DNA of 64,000 nt, taken from the NCBI GenBank assembly GCA_027579435.1, contig JANBPK010000935.1, positions 34,722-98,721 of the forward strand. The letters run 5' to 3'. A program made the translations under genes and the position numbers. A model generated the notes under the pieces. It did no database searches. It saw only the letters and a list, made by a program, of their open reading frames with translations, and was not told where the DNA came from. This document shows positions 21,310 through 31,209 of the stretch, one piece after another. This DNA comes from Candolleomyces eurysporus (taxonomy: Eukaryota > Basidiomycota > Agaricomycetes > Agaricales > Psathyrellaceae). The first letter of the stretch is position 1, and the number at the start of each line of letters is the position of its first letter.

Positions 21310-22869
21310 ATGCCAGTCCCTCCGATTCTTGCAAGACTATTTTCCAGCAATGACACTCCACAATGCCACGAGATCCCTTTTCTTGAAGCCGAAATCAGCT
21401 TCCTGACAGATGAAATATCCCTTCTTCAATCGAAGCTTCGAAGCCTTGAGGAGCTGCTCCAAAGTTACCACGCCGTTTCCTCCGCCGTTCGCAAAATGCC
21501 TTTGGAGATCTTGGGAGAGATCTTCTCCTTCGTCGTACCTTGTGCTAGGACTCAAGCACATAAGCGAAACCTCTCCAACTTGGGCCTCGTCTGCAGGAGC
21601 TGGTATGACGCCGTGAAGCTGACCCACCATCTGTGGGACCACCTCCAAATCGAAGGACCGTTGTCCTACATCGACATTGTATCCTGGTTCCAAAAGGCCG
21701 GGAACGTGCCCAAGACGCTTGAAATGGTTATGAACCCTGGCAATTGCAAGTGCCACTATCCGAGTTTGGGTTGTCAACTGGCAAGCTCTGAACTTGCGAA
21801 AGTGTTGCTAGAAGGGCCGACGCTGGCCCATCTCTCTTTAGAATGTTTTGGGCCACGGTGCTTCCAAAACATGATATATCGGATGCTGCAGGAACCGACC
21901 GACACTCTACTCCTTTCCAGCCCTCGTCCGTGGGATTCATTACGATCCCTCACGTTAATATTCAGTAACGACTGGCGCTGGGATCAGTCAGCGGGGTTGG
22001 ATTCTCCATTCCTGCATATCCCATCCAGCGTGTCATCCTTCCAGCTCTACCTCCCATTCGGCTCCGGGAGAGAGTCTCTGCATCTTCCCCCATCCTTTCT
22101 CAAACGCCTAATCTCCTTCACCATTTCGTGCGGCTGGAATGTTGCACACATTCTGGGCGTTCTGCGGGACTGTGTCGATGTTCAGACGTTGACCCTCGAC
22201 TTTCAGGGTCAAGAGTGCAACTTCGTCTCCAATCCTGGGATACAACTCCCCAAACTTCGTTCCTTATGCCTCAAAACGACACCTAATCTACGCATTCTCG
22301 AATCCGTCATCACCCCGCGACTCGTCGAATTGGACGTCGAATTCACACCAGACGACGAGTACGAACCCCAAAGGAAACTCAGGTCCTTTGTAACACTGAT
22401 GGAGACGTCCGATTGTGCAGCGAGCGTACAGCACCTTCGTTTCGAATGCGCAAGTTTAAACGCCCTCGAGTTATCACAGACACTTGGGCGCATTCCGAAT
22501 CTCACTCACCTGACGCTCGACGGAGTCATCGGAACGGACAGTGATGCATTCACACTGTTTTCGAATCTGGAGCGCGCGAATCGTAGAAGAAAGCCGAGCC
22601 TCCCTCGCCTAGAAGTCATGGATTTGAAGCATCTCCCGTCGGACTTCTTTTTCTGCCACCTTTCGAGTTATATCAAGTCACGAAGCTGTCGTTACAAACG
22701 AGGAGAGGTCGATTCTGAGGGACATCCCGATAGCCTCAGGGAACTAAACCTGAATTTTCAGTGTTCCCGGCCCCCGGTGAATCGCAGTTTGAAGTTGGAG
22801 GCCTCCAAAGATGTGGAGTTATTCAAGGATTCGGGAATGGCGATTAGTATTGGTGCTCTGTATTTCTGA
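21310..22869 (+). CDS. F-box-like / leucine-rich repeat protein
   Basis: Intronless, 519 residues from the ATG at 21310; earlier in-frame codons run into the tRNA gene and lack an ATG. The architecture shared with the other F-box genes of this window is a short N-terminal motif (ILARLFSSND), a coiled coil at 24-52 (LEAEISFLTDEISLLQSKLRSLEELL), an F-box-like helix set starting at AVRKMPLEILGEIFSFVV (59-76) with the following CRSWYDAV, then degenerate leucine-rich repeats to the end. F-box proteins normally connect substrates to the SCF ubiquitin ligase through Skp1; substrate unknown. It is the most divergent member here, and lies between the transposon and the SH3 gene, away from the tandem cluster at 37-51 kb. 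Confidence 0.85.
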   Translation: MPVPPILARLFSSNDTPQCHEIPFLEAEISFLTDEISLLQSKLRSLEELLQSYHAVSSAVRKMPLEILGEIFSFVVPCARTQAHKRNLSNLGLVCRSWYDAVKLTHHLWDHLQIEGPLSYIDIVSWFQKAGNVPKTLEMVMNPGNCKCHYPSLGCQLASSELAKVLLEGPTLAHLSLECFGPRCFQNMIYRMLQEPTDTLLLSSPRPWDSLRSLTLIFSNDWRWDQSAGLDSPFLHIPSSVSSFQLYLPFGSGRESLHLPPSFLKRLISFTISCGWNVAHILGVLRDCVDVQTLTLDFQGQECNFVSNPGIQLPKLRSLCLKTTPNLRILESVITPRLVELDVEFTPDDEYEPQRKLRSFVTLMETSDCAASVQHLRFECASLNALELSQTLGRIPNLTHLTLDGVIGTDSDAFTLFSNLERANRRRKPSLPRLEVMDLKHLPSDFFFCHLSSYIKSRSCRYKRGEVDSEGHPDSLRELNLNFQCSRPPVNRSLKLEASKDVELFKDSGMAISIGALYF

Positions 22870-23660
22870 CTGGCGCTATCATATATCCCGTTTCTGAGTT
22901 GGATTTATATATAGTAACCGGTGCAGGAATCTACCTTCTCCCACAATATATTCTTCCGAAAACTTGCAAGATTAATAGCAAGATTAATAGCTCGGAGACG
23001 ATGAATAGACTCAGAGAATCCGTGAAGTATATTGAGCCTGCGCTCCCAGTCTTCTGTTGAGGTTTGGATTTTCTTTATTCTTTATCGCTTATATTGCGAC
23101 TAAACATTCTATCTCTTTAGTCGACGCTCTCATCGACGTTTCTCCTATCCATTCTATTTATAATTTTCTTAGTCGGTTTAAGATCGGACGCCAGTGTATA
23201 ATCGCTTAGTTTACGTCCGCCGCCCCTCAGGTCTTTTCTTTTATCTGAGGGTGCGTATTCATACTTTATCTCGCCATTATTCTATTACTTACTAGTAGAT
23301 TCAGTCTTGCAGTTGTCTCTACTAGCCGTCCCTGCCGATCATCCTTCCACCGTCAGCCGTCTATATTCGACATCTTCAACCAGACATATTCTGCCAGTGT
23401 ATGTTGACTGTTCACGCCTGAATTGCAAGTTCACTTGCGGCTGAGAAGAAACAGGTGTACGTTTGGGTTTATATTCATACTTCGACCTCTCTGGACAATT
23501 CCCGTGAAGGTCAGTTTAATGGCCACTCAGCGATTCGGCACTCAACACCCAAACAGCGTCTCCATATGGGCTTGAGAATTTATGATGCAGAGGATAGAAG
23601 GTACAAATTTGCGACCTGATGAAAGTAGCTAAGACCAACGTGACTCTCAAAATATTGAAA
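22870..23660. other. Intergenic, pyrimidine-rich tract
   Basis: From about 23060 to 23420 the plus strand is strongly C/T rich and poor in G, with a CCTCAG...CTGAGG hairpin at about 23226-23250. No coding frame is supported. It may be a long untranslated or regulatory region, or an old retroelement remnant; I cannot tell. Confidence 0.4.
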
Positions 23661-25475
23661 TCAACGAAGGCAACCTAAAGGGACTAGTCCACGCTCATAA
23701 CGAGCTTCAGAAGAAGACGATGGAGGAACCGGCATATCGACGACGGCCCAACCATCGTCAAAAATCTGCACAACTTTCACCTGGTCCCCAGCCCGAACCG
23801 TCAACTCATCCGGCATGGAACGAGTAAACGGTCTCAGCACCTCGGCAAAAACTGCTCCTTCCCCAGAAGTCTCGTGTGACGTAGAGATTGTGCTATCAGA
23901 AAATGGGTCCGTGGTGTGCGACGAAGTGGAGTGAGCCAAGCCCGCAACCCCGTCAGCGAAGGGGTCCGCGTTGATCGCTGGGAGATTTTGGTGCTCTGGA
24001 GGGGAGGGGGAAGTATCAGGCGTATGGTAATTCCTGGAATCTGTGTTGGTGGTACGACTGAGAGGCCGGGTGGTAGTCGCGACCGATGATGACGAATAAC
24101 CTGATTTCCGATCGCTCGAGATGTCGGAGGGCGGCTTTGGGAAAGCGAAGAGTTCCGGGGAGGGGTCGAACGGATTGGCGTTGGTGGGTCGGTGGCTGTT
24201 GGATGTGTCGATGCTGGGCCTATGATTGATGAAGAAGTAGCTGGAATTGCCACTATTAGAGCTCCCAATTGAGAACCTGTGGTCACCGGACTCGTTGGAC
24301 GGAGTCGCCATGGGATAATCGAGCTCGTTGCGAGACCTCCGAACTTCAGCCATCGGTGGAAGACTGGGCACGTCCGAATTGAAGTTGACTTCGAACTGTG
24401 CTGAACGGTCGAAAGTGGTCGCGAAACTGCTTCTGGCCGATTGTGGGTCCGGGATCTGGACAACGTGAACTTTGTCGTCGTTGTAGACGCGTGACGTCCG
24501 TTTCTTCGTGAACCACCAATGATGAATGCGCTGGTCGCGTCGCGTCTTGCGATGGTGACGAAGGAGGATAATGAGGCCAATGATGAAGAGAATGGAGCAG
24601 ATGACAGCGATAGCGATACCAGCCGCCTGAGGAAGCCCACCGCGGTCGGCTCCTCCATCCTCTCCGCCCGTATTGGTATGAGTGGGAGAGGAACCATTCT
24701 GGGTACCAGATGGCGACAACCTGATCGTTGTCATATCGGCGGAATTGAGGGTTGAGGCACCCGACAATCCGCCTCCCGACCCAGCCCCAGGTACACCTCC
24801 AGCATTCGCGACGGGCGCACCGGAGCCGTCCGTAGCTGAGTTAGACGTACCCTGGCCCGAATCGACGTTTGAAGAGTTGGGGAACGGCGATCCAAGATTG
24901 TTTCCGCTACCACCATTGACGCCTCCATTGGAGCTTGAGCCGCCTGGTCCAGTATCGGAACCGTCTGAGCCGTTGGATATGTCTCCACCACCACCGTTGC
25001 CTGTACCTTCAGTCGAGCCTCCGGCACCGCCAGGAGTAGAAGAGGGAGTCGGGTTCTGCCCTCCGGAATCTCCTTGAGACACGCTGGGAGCTGGCTGGCC
25101 GTTGCCAGAGTTGCCTCCGTTCGAGCCTCCAGTGTTACCCTCTCCGTTTGAAGGATTAGAGGGGCCGGTGCCACCGCCAGTTGAGGGTGGAGATGAAGGA
25201 GGAGGAGGAGGAGGAGATGCGACAGGCGCTTGAGTTGGCGTTGGCGTTGGCGAATTGGCGGGCGGCGGTGGAGTGTTTGCCGAAGCGCTCGTGGCAGCTG
25301 GAGGAGGGTTGCTGGTTGCTGGTTTTGCCAAAAGAGTGAATTTAATAGTTGGGAGAATAGGTACGTCGAGACCGATGACCAGTCCCGGCTCCCTACGCTG
25401 AACCCGATCATCTGGGCTGGCGCGGTGGAGCTCCTTCAAATGGGATGATCGTCGTTCATGGCGCTCCAGGTACAT
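23661..25475 (-). CDS. Single-pass membrane protein with C-terminal SH3 domain
   Basis: A single exon encodes 604 residues. Residues 1-50 are charged and lack a signal peptide. About 50-280 is a Pro/Ser/Thr then Gly/Ser/Asn-rich low-complexity ectodomain. One transmembrane helix follows (AAGIAIAVICSILFIIGLIILL, about 285-306), flanked by basic residues (RHHRKTRRDQR) that place the C-terminal half inside the cell. That half is Ser/Pro/Asn rich and disordered, and the last 65 residues form an SH3 domain (EVLRPFTRSMPDELTVRAGDQVKVVQIFDDGWAVV ... GLVPLGCL). The layout recalls fungal Fus1-type or wall-sensor SH3 proteins that organise signalling or cell-fusion machinery at the plasma membrane. Direct orthology to Fus1 is not claimed. 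An upstream exon supplying a signal sequence cannot be excluded. Confidence 0.82.
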   Translation of the reverse strand: MYLERHERRSSHLKELHRASPDDRVQRREPGLVIGLDVPILPTIKFTLLAKPATSNPPPAATSASANTPPPPANSPTPTPTQAPVASPPPPPPSSPPSTGGGTGPSNPSNGEGNTGGSNGGNSGNGQPAPSVSQGDSGGQNPTPSSTPGGAGGSTEGTGNGGGGDISNGSDGSDTGPGGSSSNGGVNGGSGNNLGSPFPNSSNVDSGQGTSNSATDGSGAPVANAGGVPGAGSGGGLSGASTLNSADMTTIRLSPSGTQNGSSPTHTNTGGEDGGADRGGLPQAAGIAIAVICSILFIIGLIILLRHHRKTRRDQRIHHWWFTKKRTSRVYNDDKVHVVQIPDPQSARSSFATTFDRSAQFEVNFNSDVPSLPPMAEVRRSRNELDYPMATPSNESGDHRFSIGSSNSGNSSYFFINHRPSIDTSNSHRPTNANPFDPSPELFAFPKPPSDISSDRKSGYSSSSVATTTRPLSRTTNTDSRNYHTPDTSPSPPEHQNLPAINADPFADGVAGLAHSTSSHTTDPFSDSTISTSHETSGEGAVFAEVLRPFTRSMPDELTVRAGDQVKVVQIFDDGWAVVDMPVPPSSSSEARYERGLVPLGCLR

Positions 25476-28400
25476 AATCGTTCTGAACTCGAACGAAAGG
25501 AGAAGGGGTATAGACTAGAGAGTCGGGGTTTTTGGAGCTCAAAGGAGTGGAAGGGGTTGAGGTTACCGAGAGGCCCTAAACAAAAATAGTGGTGCGTGTG
25601 ATGGATGTGAGAGACATATGAGAGGGAAAAGAAACGTACGCAATACGCCCGTCCCGTAAACTATATACATACGACACCTCATGGAAGGTTTGAACCCGCG
25701 TTTATGAAATTTTAGCGTCTTCTTGACGACAAGACGCTGATGGAGTGACAAGCGATATCAATTAAGCACTTCGGACCGGGGAATATATCCATTCGTACCA
25801 CATGGCATGCCAAAACGGAAACATACCGGACGCGCGCCTTCAGCGCTCAGCCGGACGCAATGCTCTGCGTCGCATATCTATCGTTCCCACTCCACATCAA
25901 TGGCAAAAAGAACACAACGCCCCCCTAAAGAAAGCATGCAGTCCCATAGATACCAGCATCATATTCTGAAATACTCTGGATAATGTGGAGCGCCAAGACT
26001 GTATAAAGAAGAGTTCCGTTTAGTGAAGAAGTGAGCAGACCGTGGTCGCGAAGACTTGACATACCCAGGCAAAAGCCAAATCCCCAAGCATGCATAAACA
26101 CGTCATTTGATACCCTTCTTGCCGTAACTTCAGTTTTCCCGAGACCGGAATTCCATTCAGAAACTACAGCATCTTCATGTTTGGGACAAATGAATTGAAT
26201 GAGAGTCGTATTCGACCTTCTTCCTTTGGAGTTCCAGCTTTGTTTGAGTGGAGTGTCGCTGTAACTCGTATACTTTGCAGAGGAACCGCCGTGCAGGCTC
26301 TGGCTCAGAGGTTTCTAGAGTTCTCATATTCACACCCATAGATTACAGTTTGTGTACTTACCCATAACTTCGGATTAAGGGTCTTTCGTTCAGGGAAGAA
26401 AGCGAAACTGTAAATATCCGTCCGCAAAAAACCCAAAGGAGTATATCTTCCGCTCGAAGCTGCAGATAGTGGAAGAATATTAGAAGGAGGACGGTGCCAC
26501 AAGTCATATGGGAATCAAGTCTGGGCTCGACTTCGGAGACGATGATCGTCGTTCTCGGTGGTCCCACTCGTCTTGACAGTTGAGATAGACTTTGGATTGT
26601 TCACTCCACAGGGCCCATGGGGCAGCGCACAGTAATTTCGTAACGTTTAGTGTGAGACGACGCCAGGAACCACGCAAAGCGAACAGGGAGGGGCGCCTAT
26701 CATCCAAGCTTGACTACGAAGGTACCTGGGAGGCTTAGCCGAATAGCGATAGACCGACGACCGCACAAGACACAGGCTTCGGCCATTGATCCCACGACCG
26801 ACGAAGTGTTGAGCTTCTGCGCACTTATCAGAAAGAGTTGGGCAAGCCACACAAGTCAATCAAGCTTCGATAAACACGACTTGAAACTTCCTGAATAACG
26901 CCGCGAATAAGTAACGCATAAGCGATAACAGGTCGTTCACAATGAAATCAAATGAACCGAGCGGAGTAAAGCTTCACAAAGAGAGAACCTACTTTGGATT
27001 TTGTCCTCGTTAAGAGATTTGAACGGAGTTGAAGTTTAGGAGAACGCGAAGGGGAGAGGGCCCTGCAAATTGAGCCATTGTAGCATCAAGAAGGCTTCGA
27101 GGTCGTGATGGGAACGAATGGAACGCCATCTCCAAAGTCGGGATAATTTCAGGAGCGGCGAAAGCTTGGGTATGGGGGAACACCTAGGGATACGCCACCT
27201 TACCCGGGGGGCTTCCAGCGTCCGTAAGGAGCGGCTCTGAAACACCTCGTAGGAATTATGAAGACTTCTCCACGAGACCGCCCAACCCAAGGAATTTCTC
27301 ATTGGGTCCACTGAGCACTAAGATTCGTTGTTGCTGGATATGGATAGAGATTTGGATGATAATAACCGAGAAAGTTCGTGCTTTGACCAGTTCCAGACAA
27401 AGCCTCGACCGTTCTCGGACCACTTCCGAGAAGTCTCGATAAACCGAGGAAAAGCGGGACCGCTCCCCGCCAAGTTATTGAGCAATCTCGCCTCGCTAGA
27501 GGTATATCTAGCCCTAACCGAATGGATGGGCGCATCATCAGGGCCTAATAAATGAATTTAAATCCAGTTATTGAGCCTCTTCCGAGTCCATGGATCGTTA
27601 TCTCGTGAGAGCGGAAATGACAGGCGGATCGAGGACGAGGTGGAACGTACATACATATCCCGCAGTATCATGCGGTAGGAAAATGCGGTCACCGTTAGCT
27701 TCAGTAGATGCATAACGATATTACGTTCTGGTTTGTGCGATCCTCCCCTACGAACTAGGCGGGTCGATGCCTAGTCGGCTGTGGCCGCATGGGCACGATC
27801 AGATATGCGGTGAGAGAAAGATATCGAGCAACGTACGTGAGCGCCAAAAGGAAGCTTCGTGCGACAGCTTGCAGGCAGACTCGGAGCTCTCCGTCATCTA
27901 TGACGCCACTAAGAAGCACTCACTGGGAGATAGAACGCATCTGCAGGACACACCCTAAATAATTTGGCACCGCTGCCGCCTGAGTTACATACTTGCCTTG
28001 AGTTCTGGCTCTCCCATACGACATCTTCTATGTAGGCGGACAGGAGACTAACTAGCCACCCATGTCAAAGACGCCCAGCGTGTCAAAGTCCAACGCAAGG
28101 CCGCTCGCATCTCAAGGGTTCTTTATCGCTTCGAGAGCCTGGGATGGCTAAATTCCTTCGCGAAATCGGGAAGGCTAGACATATATCTAATCATGGGGTC
28201 CTTCGTTAGCCGCTCTCCCGTCGAAAATCACACGAGAAGGCATGGCGTATTGACTCGCTTACTTGTCAGCTCCTCCCCAACCTCCACCACCACCACAAGA
28301 GGCCCGATGAACGGGTATCGCGGACATCTTTCACTGTGCGTTTGTTTTCGTCCTCCAGGTGAGATGATCTTGCCGTATGACTAGTGGGCACCACAAGCCA

Positions 28401-28484
28401 TCCTTCTCGCAGTGACATGAGAATCCGATATGGATGAGCCTTATGATGAACGAAAACGTCAACCAGAGCACGGACCCGAAATGG
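25476..28484. other. Gene-poor stretch of 3 kb
   Basis: No open frame here shows domain similarity, and no splice-linked chain of exons could be built on either strand. The left end must hold the promoter of the SH3 gene. I see no RNA gene or repeat array. Confidence 0.5.
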
Positions 28485-31209
28485 GTGATCCGCGCACTAA
28501 TGTTTGGCTCGGCCTTTGGATTCAAGCACGGACCCTCCCAGGTCCCAGAAGATGGAAGCAGACTCGACCTGGCACCGCTGCTCCTCATGCGTCTGAGCGA
28601 TACTAGCACCAGCGCCCCGAGAAATTGAACCATACGAGCTGAATATATCGATAAATCTAGCACCACGGTATTAACAGCCGCAGAATCAATAACACACTCC
28701 CTCCCGGGTCTCCTCCAGCATGAATCTACAATAAAGCACATACCGTCGCTTGTCCATCATGCCTTACGCTTCAACTCTTCACCTCCAATCATAGCAATCG
28801 TAGCACCCAGACACCACCCCAACTCCTTGTTGGCAATTTTCTGTCCGATATCAACTTTGTTCGCTTCCTCAAACTCATACCCTATCCTGAGGAGAGAATA
28901 CATGAACGTCAGATCTAGGCACCACTCCGGCCTGCGTTCAATCTCTTCCATAAGGCTCGGATTTTCCTTCCAATGCTTCACCTTCTTCCACTCTTCCGGC
29001 CCTTTACATATCGTTCGTGCCATATCCGCAAACGTTTCAACCGTGATCTTCTGCTTCGACTGGGAGAGCGGAGGAGGGAGGAGAGGTGCAAGGCGATCGT
29101 AGAAGTACGATAGGAGGAGGACCCGCCCATTTCTAAACGAATCGAGGAGCGAGGGCTGGTAGACCCCGTTAAACGAACAAGGCTTCAACTCGCACACCGC
29201 GTCCTTCGCCATCACCAGCCCCACCACCCTCTGACACGCCTCAAACCCACCCACGTCCTCACCCGCCATCGTCACTGTCCTCTTCTCCCACGTGACCCTA
29301 TCGTTGAATTCGACGAATTCAACAGAGCGGTAGGTCGTACGCGCGAGGCATGGGTTGGGGATGACCTTGATATCAGGGTGGCCGTCCCCGTCTTGGTCTA
29401 TGGGATGGAATTTGGACGTGGCGCCCGGTTGGATGGACGCCATGAACTCGACGAGACGGTGGACGCGGTTCCTCGCACTCACCAACCCATAGCCCAAATA
29501 CGAGTGTTGATACAGCTCGTACTTCTTCCCTCCAAACTCCAAATCGTATTTATGCTCCCCCTCCTCCAGTCGTACTTCGGACCTAGAAGGATGGAAATTG
29601 GGTTCGAAGACGATTTGGGTCGAGGCTCCGCCGAGATCGAGGACTGCGAAGGTTGATGTTGAGGATGTCGAAGAGCCAGCGATGGTTCCGAGGAGGTAAT
29701 TTGCTGTAATCCACAGATAGGCGGCCTCATCCTTCGTATCCAGAATGACCACCGGATCCCTGTCCGCCAGCTGGAAGTCATACCTCCGCCTGATCCTGTC
29801 CTCCACTTTCTCCAGGATATCCGTACTCTGCCTACCCGGAAGCAACCTCAACCCCCCACTCACTTTGACTGCGACTGGGGTGCAGCTGTGCAACTCTTTG
29901 GGTACGACCCTAACGGCCTCGTCTAGTAAGACGTCGAGGCTTTTGGCGGCGTCGTTAGGCTTTCCGGCGTAGCGAAAGAGTGATCGCGTCGATTTGAAGA
30001 CTTCATATTCGTATGAAGGGGAGGGCTTGCAGTTGTTGAACTTGTATACGTGCATTCTGGACCCTGTTGACCCTCCTTCGATCATAATAGCATACTGGAC
30101 GAGGTGAGAGGATGGGTCGTGCGGTTTTGTGCATTGCAGCGTTTTACGTGGGTCAGGGTCCGTTTCATATGATAGAGCGGTACCACTGGTTCCTTCGTCC
30201 ACTGGAAGGATCTCAGTAAAATAGATGTGTAGATAGACAGACGACGCACCAACAACATCTTTTCCTCCTCCCCACCCAGTCTTTTGCGCAGCACTCTTCC
30301 AGTCAAATCTCTTCTGACCGGGTCCCAAAAGCAATACCACGCAAACGAGTACTGCAGCTCCCACAGCAAACTTTTTCCAACCGAACCGTCTCCAGGTACA
30401 TCCATCATATTCGGTCCCATCCCGCCCTCGAGCCGGTCATAGTTGCCCGAAAGAGGTGAGATGACAGACATAGCTGCTATCGCCGTTTGTCGTAGAATCG
30501 CTTAGGGCTGGCTTAGGCGAACGAAAATGAATATTGTCCTTGTTGATTATGCCGATAATCATTCAGCTTTACAATATGGCAAATAGATGATTCTGGTACT
30601 CACCGAATCCCCNTGAGCTGGCGGGTAACTCGAGGCAGTCGCGTTGGCGTTGGTGGTCGTCGCACCAAAAGATAGGGCAGTCGATCGAGCGGTAAGCGGA
30701 ACCGGTTCGAAATCGGGACCAGACCCCTCTTGCCCCGCACCAAAGGCGTTCGAGCTAATAAACTCGGTGGCACCGGTACTTCCGCTGTTTAGATTACTAC
30801 TGCTCAGCGGGAGCTGAAGAGACTTTTGGTTCTTCTGCACTTTCTTCTGGCCGGAGAGTCTTTGTCACCATCCACCAAGGACAACGGACTGAGGAATGAG
30901 TATTGGGTATGTGAGTGTGAGGAACAACGTCGCAAGAAACTGGATATCTGCTATATCACAGCGCGGGCTGCGCAGCCCGCTGGCGTCGTGGATCTCATGA
31001 CAGCATTCTTCGGGCGTTCTAGCTTTGATTCGTCCTGGCAAGATTTACGGCGACCTTGATCGAGCCTCGTAAGGGAGAGTGGTAGTAACAATGGAAGAGG
31101 GCTCTTTCTCGATTAATTGGCATGTGGGCTTCGTGCAGTTGCTGAGCTGAAACTGGTCTCAGCTTCAATGTGTGCAATATCAAGACTCAATTCGACTAGT
31201 AATAGGTCC
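28485..31209. repeat. Left copy of a 2.7-kb tandem duplication (GDA1 unit)
   Basis: The unit starts near ATGTTTGGCTCGGC at 28499 and ends at AATAGGTCC at 31209, directly abutting the right copy, which opens with TATGTTTGGCTCGG just after 31210. It contains 3' flank, coding region, intron, 5' exon and promoter, so the whole gene was duplicated head to tail. Confidence 0.82.
28757..30878 (-). pseudogene. Decaying copy of GDA1/CD39 nucleoside diphosphatase
   Basis: The catalytic-domain frame (30364-28757) is still open for 535 codons, but the 5' part is broken relative to the right copy. The ATG of the 5' exon reads TTG (30878-30876). One base is lost about 30 bp downstream. A net 19-bp deletion at about 30393-30400 puts the second-exon start codon and membrane anchor out of frame with the domain. 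The first in-frame ATG is then inside apyrase-conserved region 1. Key motifs have also drifted: region 1 reads EGGSTGSR instead of DAGSTGSR, region 2 VSGGLRLL instead of ATAGLRLL, region 3 DEAAYLW instead of DEGVYAW, and the PGLSSY motif is lost; region 4 (LDLGGASTQ) is intact. An alternative protein with altered start and activity is possible but less likely. Confidence 0.72.

Noticed and set aside
24519..25411. Several long frames opposite or overlapping the SH3 gene
   Set aside because: They are low-complexity shadows of the Gly/Ser/Pro-rich coding strand.
28331..28741. 136-codon minus-strand frame left of the decayed GDA1 copy
   Set aside because: It corresponds to the 3' flank shared by both duplicated units and is not open in the other unit.
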